Positions 35,776 through 44,174 of a DNA stretch of 64,000 nt are shown here, piece by piece. This stretch comes from Saturnia japonica (taxonomy: Eukaryota > Arthropoda > Insecta > Lepidoptera > Saturniidae): the NCBI GenBank assembly GCA_033032175.1, contig CM065323.1:9362001-9426000 (forward strand), written 5' to 3'. The translations under genes and the position numbers were made by a program. Numbering within the stretch: the stretch's first letter is position 1; every line of letters begins with the position of its first letter. A model generated the notes under the pieces. The model saw only the letters and a program-made list of their open reading frames with translations. It searched no databases and was not told where the DNA came from.

Positions 35776-35855
35776 TCGACGTGTTGGAAAGGCTAATTGA
35801 GTAACGTATATATGAAAAACTTTACACATTAGTCAATTAGCCTTTCCATCGTCGA
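35776..35855. repeat. long-arm hairpin
   Basis: TCGACGTGTTGGAAAGGCTAATTGA at 35,776-35,800 is the near-perfect inverse of TCAATTAGCCTTTCCATCGTCGA at 35,833-35,855, with a 32-base spacer. It is only 10 bp beyond the MITE. It could be a second small MITE or a structured transcript. Confidence 0.8.
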
Positions 35856-35931
35856 TATAATAATATAATAGTTAAACAGTCAGTTCTCACATTTGTGAGT
35901 TATTATTAGCATACGTGTATTTTTGTACCGT

Positions 35932-36135
35932 GACTTGCTGACTGCAGCTTGCGAGACACGAACGTCGTGACCCTTTGGCGTTTGATCACGTGCAACCAAG
36001 CGCACGGCTGCAATCCATTCTACCTTATCGGCATACGCATCTGACATAATCTTACGTGCTTTGTGAATTTGTCATTAAATCACTTTGATACTCTTCGTCC
36101 GACACTAATTCAATGGTTTGATGGAATGCCTATTA
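35932..36135 (-). pseudogene. unidentified decayed coding fragment
   Basis: On the minus strand one frame gives FHQTIELVSDEEYQSDLMTN and the next, after an apparent single-base slip, RKIMSDAYADKVEWIAAVRL then VARDQTPKGHDVRVSQAAVS. The composition and codon-like pattern stand out from the AT-rich surroundings. I do not recognise the protein. It may be a transposon-derived fragment. Confidence 0.35.
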
Positions 36136-36584
36136 AGAACATGTAAACATCAATTATAATTTTATAGCGGAATAATTACTTTTAACGGTTTGTGTTAAAC
36201 TTGTTTTGATAATTAAGGTTTTCCAATACGTTACAAACTGATTTTCATATTAAATAATATACCTATAAAAATGTCGATACAAACAGTTTCATTGTAAAGT
36301 TGTATTTAATTTAATTTGAAGAAAATAATAATAAGGTGGTTGAAGTCTGAATAACCAGTAAACTTGAACAAAACAAAATTAAATTTTGCTACCGCAGGAA
36401 ATAGTTAAAACAATTATAGATAAGAAAATTATAAAAATATTACATTATGTATGTGTGTATTATTCGCTCATTGTACCGTGAAAGATAAATCTTGTTATAT
36501 AACATATTATATGTATAATTATAGCCAGCGTGTCATGATCAAGCTATATTCCAATTTTCATTATAATTTAATTTTTGTCCGCAG

Positions 36585-36682
36585 AAAATTTGGCTCCGTC
36601 GGAACTTAAAAAGCTTAGGAACAAACAGAGAAAAGCTAAACGTAAAGCCGAACAAGAGAGCGCCCTGGCAGCACAAGTACAA
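36585..36682 (+). CDS. Naa15: NAA15 exon A
   Basis: The acceptor is TTTTTGTCCGCAG. The exon starts with the last two bases of a split codon and reads NLAPSELKKLRNKQRKAKRK, then AEQESALAAQVQ. The donor is probably GTACGA at 36,683; a GTACAA six bases earlier (exon end 36,676) would also keep phase 0, so two codons are uncertain. The basic stretch is the most diagnostic part of the gene in this window. Confidence 0.88.
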
Positions 36683-39600
36683 GTACGACTTTTTTACATG
36701 ATTTGATTCTTTTTCTTTATATTTAATTGCAACTGTGTTAATTCATAATCCTACCAACGTCACGTGATATAATATTTTTCTAATCTTTAAACATAACGCT
36801 AACCAGGTCCGGCGCTGGCCTACCAGGCACCCGCCTGCAAGTAATAGTTGGGTGCCCCTAATGAAATTTGTATATTTCTAAATCATTTCTTAAACATTTG
36901 ATATATGGATAATTTTGTTTATGATAAAATAAATTTAGGTAAAGTTCAGTTCCATAAATAGGATAAGGAAATCTTACCATCAGTTTTAAAACATATTATA
37001 CTATCTATAAACATTCTTTTTTCATATTTACAAAATATCAGTTAAAGATTTAATTTCTAATGAATCGCAAATACCATTTCAACTAAAGTAAAGGCAAATT
37101 CAAGTTACTGTAACATTGATGCCGCAATAATCAATTTAAGTTTTCAAAAATCAATATATTTTTATACAACTAAGGTGGCAAACAAGTACGATTGATGCGT
37201 CTGATGGTAAGCGACTACCGTAGCCTATGTAAGCATATAATACCATAGGTATCACTAACGCGTTGCCGACCTTGAAGTCGTTAAGGAGCTCTGAAACCCT
37301 ACTCACACCAGGAATACAACACGGATATTTGGTTGCGATCTTCTGTACGGTGATGGTGTTCCATCAGTCAGGACGCTCCAAGTAGAAATCTCTAAAGAAA
37401 ATCCTCTGTTTACCCTTTTCAATTTAGCCCCTAATAGAACATATTTATGACAATGAAAACGCTACTACGGAAACACCTAAAACATCCTAAGTCATTGCGG
37501 TGCAGTGAAACGAGAGCGGGTTTTTGTTGGAGTTTTTTATTGTAGCAATAAAAGTATTTTTAAGTCAAGCCAATTTTTGTTGATGTGCGTAATGCGTAAT
37601 GAATAATGATCCACTCGTTAATACCTTATCGTCAGTAAACATATTTGCAATTAGGAACCTAAATTGTCTACAACTAAAAGACGGGATTACTCGTTGGGAT
37701 TACTATTTGATATTTAATATTGAAATTGTGCCAGCTGTCGTTTGCAAGAAATATAACTTTTTCTTAAATTTTCAAGTATTAGAGGAAAAAATTAAAATAA
37801 CAAATTTTTTGTGTGTGGTTATAAGTAGTCACTTTTGTTTCTCGTTCAATAGATGCCATTCCATACAGTTGAGTTTATTGCGCTCCCCAAAAAATTATCA
37901 GTTGAGACATTCATATCAAGAACACTAAATTATCTGCTAAACTATTAAGTAATATTTGATAACTGGCGATTCTTACAAAGCGCGAATGCAACAGAGCTTA
38001 ATCTCCTCGTGTTAGCGTGTGGGGCCCATTGTAATTTCGTAAGGAGACGACACTAGATCGCCTAAACATTTCACCGTGTCACCCCGACGGCTAGCTCGGC
38101 TGCGACGTCACGTCCTCGCAGCAAGAGACCATCGGCGTTTACGACCCATTATTATTGAGCATGACATTAACCACAACTCGGCAGTGAGAGTCCCCTTTAT
38201 CACTGTGGTCAGAGCACGGCGCTGACTCTCCGAAAGAGTGTGCAGCACAGTATCTTCTGCCGCTCCGCACTCGTGACGTGACAGAGGGCGATCGGCTCTC
38301 TGTAAGCGATCTGGTGCAGATGCCATCCGAAGCAACCGTGCCCGGATAGTGCCTGCACCAGATGAAACGTCAGGGAGCTCTTCTCCCTCCTGCACCATCT
38401 TTTGAGGATTAGGCGGGCGGCGTCCATGGTATATCGCCCATAGCGCGCGTCCGCCAGGCCCTGCGTCCAACGTCGTAAGACTTTCGCTTGGGCCCGACGC
38501 CTCAAATTTTAAACCGATGTACAACAGCGAGATTTTCCGCCTCCAACTCCCACGGTTGGGAGCCAGTGAGGGCAAAGGCCGCCACCGCGGATACCTATTG
38601 ACAACCATAAGACAACGGTCGAATAGCTTCTGCAGCTCTCCCCCCATGTGGTCCAACACCAATGCTGCCGTTGCCTGGTACCCTCAGCTTATTGCAACTT
38701 TTTCCAAGCCACATGATAAGGGCGCGCCCCAAAGCTCTCAAGCATACTAAGCGTAATTTGGCAATGCATCCTTAGCAACCCGCTCGACATTTTAAAGTAA
38801 ATTTAGAATAATAGATATTTACAATGATCACTGAACATTAAATTATTGGTTGGTTGTGAAGTAGTTCGGTTACCCTCATTTGATGGCGCCCGTCTGCGAC
38901 GCAGGCCTTGGAGGCGCGCTTGCGCCGTCCTTGAAGCTAAAAAAAATGGTGGCTTCTTTATTGAAACTGTCCAGACAGTTTTTGTGACAACTTAAAATTC
39001 ATTTTTCTAGTTATTATTTATAATCCCCTTCACTTGTGCACAACAACAAACTACATCACGTCTAATACCGCCAAAATCATATAATATAGCGCCAAACAAC
39101 AAGTCTATGAATTTGGAAATAAAAAACCATCACATGACACATCAATATCCCGCCAAACCCCTCATCTGATAAACAGACGTAGACACTGTTTGTGCCCAGT
39201 TGCTTCCACTTCACACAAAAAAATTTTGGTGTCAGCAACTAGAAACTAAATGTTGTTAGTTGAAGACACAGCCGGTATGTGTTTGGCACCTGCCCGGAGT
39301 ACGTCTCTTGTAGGCGACACAGCCAATTTGTATCTTCAACTGACAACATTTAGTTTCTTGTTTATAGCTCAAAAAGTAGTAACCGGAGACTGTAATATCC
39401 TGTGACGGTGTCCTGTTTCAGCAACAATAAGTGTCTACGTTTGCGCGGCGCCTTAATTTGCCAGAACAGCTAAAAATGAGAATTTCGAATTCTCGACTCT
39501 CGTATTTTGATAAACTCGCTTGCTGATTCAACGCATTTCCAATGTTCCAGGTGAAACGGGAGCAGCATCACAAAGCGCGCCAACAGCAGGAGCAAGGCGA

Positions 39601-42600
39601 TCCTGAAGCGCCGCAATTAGATGAACTTGTACCTGATAAATTAGCTAGGGTAATAAAGTATTATAAAATGAAATAGTTTTGACTAATTATAAAAATATTT
39701 ATGATGATATTATGATTAAGATGCAATGATTATACAACATTATGATTTTAATGCTACCCATACTGATGATGATGATACTGCGTCGATCGACGTGAGTTCG
39801 AATACCTGCAATAAGCCTGAGCTTTGGATGAAGGAAAACATTGTGATGAAAACAAAGCTAGTAGGGCATTTTATAATGCCTGCCTAGCTAGTTACCACCT
39901 TCAACTTGAAAATCTATCATCAAACACCAAGCACCTGTGGGTGTGTCCCTACAGTTGCACTTAGAAACCAGTTGTCCAAGGTTTAGCTAGCTACCATCTT
40001 GGGTCATACTTGTAACTTAATATCCGGTGAGATCATGGCCAAACGGTAAGTAAACCTATAAGGAATTAAAAAAAAAAAAACAATGAAGTTTTGATGTTCT
40101 TAGAAGACTGAGCAAATGTGGTGCGGACAATTTTCAAGAAAGGGAACGAATGAATTGGATTCGTTTTTATCTTCTGAAGATCTGATTCTCTGATTGATTT
40201 AAAATGTTTAAGTGTTATTATTTTATCCAATGGTTTGGTAAATCGTTTCTTAATGGGTTTAGAAGCAAAAAGTCATTGTCCACATAAAAAATACCATTGA
40301 TACTTTAACTTATTCGCAATAATTTTGCAATGTTGGGATTTGTGTTATTAAATGAATAATACATAATTATATGAACTAATTTCTGTCGCTCGTGTGGACG
40401 ACAGAAGGACGTGTAGTGCTTAAAACTTGAATAACTTTTTATTGGATGAATATACCAAGCCAAGAAAAGAACCAAGTATTTGAGGAGTTATACACAAAAA
40501 ATTATGAAAATCTATACAATAGTTTTAGCGTGATGCGCGCACAACGGCAAACCTTTATTTTATTTATATAGATATGTCACCGAAATAAATAGTTTTTCGT
40601 TCGCCGTTCCTTCATATCATGAACAGTAGCGTCTTTTTTACTTTTATACCTTATTTGTAGAGTATTACTTCGTGTGGAAACCTAAACTACATCTATAATA
40701 TTTAGCCATATATCCATTTATATTTTTGAGACTTTCTTAAAGCTCAAATGCTGAAAAGTTACTGTCAAATTAAAAAGTACTTTTTTAAATTTGGGCCCTT
40801 AGAAGGTACTCATGAACGTCAAAAATACACATTGAGAAGAAACATATGTGTCATCGAGATGTACCAACGAGAAGTCAACGGAACTTTTATAAATTAAATT
40901 TTAATTTTAAAGTATTTTGTAGTTTTGACCTTGGATTCTTTTGCATTATTCTGGAAAAATATATTTTATTATGTAATTTTCTTATGTTATCAATTTTAAA
41001 ACGATTTCAGGCTGATGACCCATTAGAACAAGCTCTCAAGTTCCTACAACCGCTGCGCACACTAGCATCGTATAGAATAGATACACATTTAATGGCCTTC
41101 GAAATATACTTTAGAAAAGGTAAAAACAATACAATGGTTATTGGAAGAGTTATATTGTATGGTATTTAACAAGGTATATTGAAAATGTAATAAATCCCCG
41201 ACGTAAGTAACCTATTCATTGAGACCATATCAATGACCCCAAATACGATAACTCTGGTGTAAGTTAGTGAGCAGTTAGGTATCCTACATATTCCAGATGA
41301 CGCTGCAGCATCAGGTCAAGTTTTTACTAATATCATTGATGTAACGGAATACCAAATATCGACTCAATCAGACCTGTGAAAAATGCTCACATCTATTTAT
41401 CAGCTAGAAAAAAGTTGATGATCTTGAAACGGCTGAACCGATTTTGATAAAACATGTCTAAGAACCAAGGATAGAAAACCAGCTTTCAAATTTTAAAAAA
41501 AGGATGTGGGGTGACACGCGGTTGAAGTGTAGCTTCTCTCTCTCTCTTTCTCTCCTTCCCTTTCTATATATTTCGAGTACATTAAGAATAGACGAAGGAT
41601 ATGGAAACTATATAGAAACGCATTCTATTTCATTCTCTCACAATATAAAACCTATTACATTTATAGCTATATATTTTTCGTTACACATTTTCCTTTAATA
41701 AAATCCAATTCACCCCGTCCCAAAAAACAATTCACTTCAAAAACCGCATCCAAATTGGTTCATTCGTTTAAGAGCTACGGTGCCACAGACGGACACAGAC
41801 ACATAGTGGTCAAACTTATATACCCCCTTTGTTGCGTCGGGGGTTAAAAACTAAATGTTTGTGTTATTGTTAACATTGAACGAACACATTATGAGGTCGA
41901 ATAAAGTCGAAGCTCAAGATTTGTAATAATAATAATATATTACTGACAATAGTATTTAACAAACAATTTAAATTAAAATACGTTTAATATGGGTTTTAAT
42001 AATTAATAAATATGCATATACTATACTGGCATGCAATATAAAAATCTCAAAATACATCGAGAGATAAATTCATATTGTTTCGTTAGAAAAGTATTTAGAT
42101 TTTGTTCGATAAATTTTATTAACTATAGAGATATTATTATTGATATTATATACATTGTAATGTGAAACTAAAAAGAGACACACACATGTTACAATTAATA
42201 TTACAATATTCTATGTCGGTCTCCTCTTTGTACGTGTGTTGTGTGCGCACCTGCGTATTACGAAGCTTCAGGAAACGTTGAAGTTTATAAAAATGTGAAC
42301 TTGTCCGAGTTTATCTCTTTATTAATTTCAATTAAATACAAGGTATATTAATTTTGTTATTAATGCTCGTAATTGTATCGCAGAGAAGCCCCTACTGATG
42401 CTGCAGAGCATAAAGCGTGCGTGGCGACTGGACAGCGAGCATCATCACTTGCACGACTGCCTGGTGCGGTTTAAACGGTGGCTCGACGATGCGCTCACCT
42501 ACTTACATCCTCACGTCGCTGCCGTTCTAACTACAGAATCACAACCGGTACGTTTAACCATTGCTTACAAGTAACAGACTTCCACGAAGCCTAGATATTG

Positions 42601-43865
42601 AGAGAGAACGATCGTAATCCATATTGATAAATCTGTAACTATCTGTCTGTACATGTAATATTTCTTTCCAAATTTCCCGATAAGCCTTACTATATGTAAT
42701 ATACTGATCACGAGTATGTCAGTAATTTTTTTTGTCTGTTTGTATGTTCGGATTTGAATCAAAAATGGTTTTATTATTTTTGTCAATACGTAGTGAGTTT
42801 TGAGCATTCGTTCACAAAAAAAATCCTAGTCAGGGTTCTATGAATGTGTTTATTGACATATGAACTGTTTGTCAGATGGTGCAGGGTCGGACGGCGCTGC
42901 AGATAGCGGAGGAATATCTGGGCAGATGTGCGGGCTCTTCGCAGGCGGCCGCGTTGTGGGGTGCGCGCGCTTTATGTCGCTTGCTGCCCGACCGTACTGC
43001 ACGTGCGCTACAACTAGCCACCGGGCTGCACTACCCAGACCTCTCTATACAGGTAACGATATCAGGGATGTTCCGACTTATTTGATCCCATATTATCTAC
43101 AGCTGAAGAGATTTTTTATATGAACGCGTTAGTATCTGGAATTACAGGTCAGATTTGTTTTTGCATTTGATAACCTACTAGTTGTGCCTCACGGTTTCAC
43201 CCGTGTTAAATTTACCGATCCACCGCTCCACCTCACATCCTTAAAATATGTGACATTTAATTTATTATGAAATCATTCATTGGTACTGCCTTTGGCGAAT
43301 TCCATCCTTTACACCCTTAGGTATTATAAATAATATAAAACACGTCCGTTTACTTTCTCTCATCTACGGTGTAAAGAAAACGCGTGTGCAAATTTCCATT
43401 GTCCTAGCTTCAGCGGCTTAAGTTCTGCATTGATGAAACGATCAGTCAGTCAAAACAAGTAATTATACTTGTATAGATTTATTGGAAAGGTTATATAGAC
43501 TTATTAAGTTCACAATACGACCCTAAGGAGTGAAGCTATATCCATGAGCGTCAAACAATCTGGCAAACTGAGAGTAACGATAGGCTACACGGGTGAAACC
43601 GTGGGACACAGCTAGTTTGACTATATAACGAACATCATGATATTGTTATTGTTTCCAGGGGTGCGTAGATGTGTTATACAGCCTCAGAGAGGGTGACTTT
43701 GGCCCGTGCGAGAAAGAGATAGAGCAATACATCGAAGCGTGTCGCGTTAGGTATCCGTACGCGATAGCTTTTAAACCGCCAGCACCAGCGTCGGAGATAG
43801 CAGAGAATCACGTCGCAGAGGATTCGATCCCGCTCCAGCCTAAGGAGATCGCAGTGAATAACTAA
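36585..43865 (+). CDS. Naa15: NAA15 (NatA auxiliary subunit), C-terminal six exons
   Basis: Join of 36,585-36,682, 39,551-39,649, 41,011-41,119, 42,384-42,547, 42,876-43,052 and 43,659-43,865. All junctions have AG/GT and matching phases, giving about 285 residues and a TAA stop. NAA15 is the TPR-rich auxiliary subunit of the NatA N-alpha-acetyltransferase: it binds the catalytic subunit NAA10 and anchors the complex at the ribosome exit tunnel, in the cytosol. Visible family signatures: the basic stretch SELKKLRNKQRKAKRKAEQ, the segment LEQALKFLQPLRTL leading to THLMAFEIYFRK, then EKPLLMLQSIKRAWRL, and a C terminus ending PYAIAFKPP. The length matches the C-terminal third of animal NAA15 (about 866 residues). 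Exons for the N-terminal part (about 580 residues) were not found upstream. The gene converges on the dCMP deaminase gene. Confidence 0.93.
37174..37420 (+). repeat. lepidopteran interspersed repeat family C
   Basis: Blocks GGTGGCAAACAAGTACGATT, CTGATGGTAAGCGACTACCG, GCGTTGCCGACCTTGAAG, CTACTCACACCAGGAATACAAC and TGGTTGCGATCTTCTGTACGG match a repeat I recall as very frequent in Lepidoptera. A fragment of it also occurs at 5,215-5,290. No coding frame. Confidence 0.75.
38108..38750 (-). pseudogene. R1-like LINE, C-terminal part of the reverse transcriptase ORF
   Basis: Minus-strand reading gives WGAPLSCGLEKVAIS, then the upstream block VLDHMGGELQKLFDRCLMVV, then NRYPRWRPLPSLAPN, ESLTTLDAGPGGRALWAIYH and, in a second frame, TFHLVQALSGHGCFGWHLHQ followed by IAYREPIALC. 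The LTQxLxGHGCFxxYLxRI-type segment and following cysteine/histidine region are typical of the C terminus of R1-clade non-LTR retrotransposons. A 184-codon frame at 38,108-38,662 is still open, but the family features are split between frames and there is at least one stop, so it is dead. It lies antisense in a NAA15 intron and is strikingly GC-rich compared with it. Confidence 0.82.
39172..39452. mobile_element. inverted-repeat (MITE-like) element in NAA15 intron
   Basis: GTAGACACT near 39,179 is inverted as AGTGTCTAC near 39,431. Internally AGAAACTAAATGTTGTTAGT then TGAAGACACA (from 39,240) pairs with TGTATCTTCAACTGACAACA then TTTAGTTTCTTG (to about 39,361). The arms are interrupted by unpaired stretches. 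No coding frame. Confidence 0.6.
39551..39649 (+). CDS. Naa15: NAA15 exon B
   Basis: Acceptor TTCCAG, donor GTAATA; 99 bp, phase 0 at both ends. It encodes VKREQHHKARQQQEQGDPEA, then PQLDELVPDKLAR. LVPDKLAR corresponds to the LIPEKLAK-type sequence just before the last helical part in animal NAA15. The lysine/acid-rich linker of the vertebrate protein is shorter here. Confidence 0.92.
39779..40082 (+). mobile_element. tRNA-derived SINE (family 3), copy a
   Basis: It contains a box-B-like GAGTTCGAATACC, TGAGCTTTGGATGAAGGAAA, the block TTACCACCTTCAACTTGAAA, ATCTATCATCAAACACCAAG, a TTGCACTTAGAAACC block and an A run at 40,069-40,080. Copies b (46,856) and c (51,588) share the same order. Located in the NAA15 intron between exons B and C. 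Confidence 0.8.
40395..40572 (-). mobile_element. Helitron-like element, 5' part
   Basis: The plus strand ends TTTATTTATATAGA|T, the inverse of the Helitron start A|TCTATAT. The block GCACAACGGCAAACC preceding it is shared with 4,239-4,421. The CTAG end has been lost. Confidence 0.55.
40790..40848 (+). repeat. lepidopteran interspersed repeat family E, fragment
   Basis: GGGCCCTTAGAAGGTACTCA then TGAACGTCAAAAATACAC resembles GGTCCTATGAAGGCACTTAT then AAATGTTAAAACAC at 63,402. It lies just before NAA15 exon C. Confidence 0.5.
41011..41119 (+). CDS. Naa15: NAA15 exon C
   Basis: Acceptor ACGATTTCAG, donor GGTAAAAA; 109 bp, starts in phase 0 and ends with one base of a split codon. It encodes ADDPLEQALKFLQPLRTLAS then YRIDTHLMAFEIYFRK, the conserved start of the C-terminal helical region of NAA15. 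Confidence 0.94.
41385..41855 (+). repeat. interspersed repeat ending in TGCGTCGGGGGTTAAAAA
   Basis: Blocks GAAACGGCTGAACCGATTTT, ACATGTCTAAGAACCAAGGA, a CT-rich microsatellite at 41,532-41,560, CAAATTGGTTCATTCGTTTA then AGAGCTACGGTGCCACAGAC, and CCCCTTTGTTGCGTCGGGGG resemble a known lepidopteran repeat as I recall it. Located between NAA15 exons C and D. Confidence 0.6.
42384..42547 (+). CDS. Naa15: NAA15 exon D
   Basis: Acceptor GTATCGCAG, donor GTACGT; 164 bp. The split codon G|AG with exon C gives the glutamate of EKPLLMLQSIKRAWRLDSEH. It continues HHLHDCLVRFKRWLDDALTY then LHPHVAAVLTTESQP and ends in phase 0. This matches the KFLLMLQSVKRAF...LHECMIRLF region of animal NAA15. Confidence 0.94.
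42876..43052 (+). CDS. Naa15: NAA15 exon E
   Basis: Acceptor GTTTGTCAG, donor GTAACG; 177 bp, phase 0 at both ends. It encodes VQGRTALQIAEEYLGRCAGS then SQAAALWGARALCRLLPDRT and ARALQLATGLHYPDLSIQ. The ATG at its start is internal and is not a translation start. The exon is clearly more GC-rich than its flanks. Confidence 0.92.
43178..43477 (-). mobile_element. non-autonomous Helitron in NAA15 last intron
   Basis: On the plus strand it starts A|CTAGTTGTGCCTCACGG and ends CTTGTATAGA|T, so both Helitron ends (TC at the right on the minus strand, CTAG at the left) are present, with the expected A/T flanks. 300 bp, no coding frame. Confidence 0.72.
43478..43615 (+). mobile_element. Helitron 3' end, opposite orientation
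   Basis: It ends with CACGGGTGAAACCGTGGGACACAGCTAG|T. The CACGG...CCGTG palindrome just before the terminus fits the 3' hairpin of Helitrons. Its start is not defined; it lies directly against the start of the preceding minus-strand Helitron, back to back. Confidence 0.6.
43659..43865 (+). CDS. Naa15: NAA15 exon F (last coding exon)
   Basis: Acceptor TTGTTTCCAG, phase 0. It encodes GCVDVLYSLREGDFGPCEKE, then IEQYIEACRVRYPYAIAFKP and a less conserved tail ending KEIAVNN before TAA. The segment LYSLREGDFGPCEKE...YPYAIAF corresponds to LYDGSLGDCKEA...FPYALAF of animal NAA15, which places the true C terminus here. Confidence 0.95.
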   Translation, partial: GCVDVLYSLREGDFGPCEKEIEQYIEACRVRYPYAIAFKPPAPASEIAENHVAEDSIPLQPKEIAVNN

Positions 43866-44124
43866 ATTCTTTCTATAAGAATTATTGTTGCGGAGTTGAA
43901 ATCGAAAGGAAATTGGGTCTCTTTGGCTGTAGTACGGTTGCCGACTTTTTTTATATATCAAATATAAATATAGTATTTTTGTGGCTATATCATCTGAAAA
44001 ATATAATAGATGGCAAAAAAACAAAAAAGTAGGTTTCAAATAGATTTTTTTTAAGGAATAGGATATTGATGAAAATGATGAATAATCAAATTGGCAATGA
44101 CATACAAAGTCTCGTTCAGATAGC

Positions 44125-44130
44125 AATAAA
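44125..44130 (+). promoter_or_regulatory. polyadenylation signal, NAA15
   Basis: AATAAA 260 bases after the NAA15 stop codon. A second AATAAA lies near 44,163, so either may be used. Confidence 0.6.
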
Positions 44131-44174
44131 GCCTGCGTTCTGTTTTACATTTAAACATTTTGAAATAAATAATT

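Larger units (their letters stand above)
36683..39550 (+). other. NAA15 intron with several transposon remnants
   Basis: A 2.9-kb intron. It contains interspersed repeat family C at 37,174-37,420, an R1-like LINE remnant on the opposite strand at 38,108-38,750 and an inverted-repeat element at 39,172-39,452. Confidence 0.75.

Noticed and set aside
38517..38750. Plus-strand open frame in the NAA15 intron
   Set aside because: Shadow of the minus-strand R1-like LINE remnant.
42876..42878. ATG as a translation start for a separate small gene
   Set aside because: It is the first codon of an internal NAA15 exon directly after a splice acceptor.
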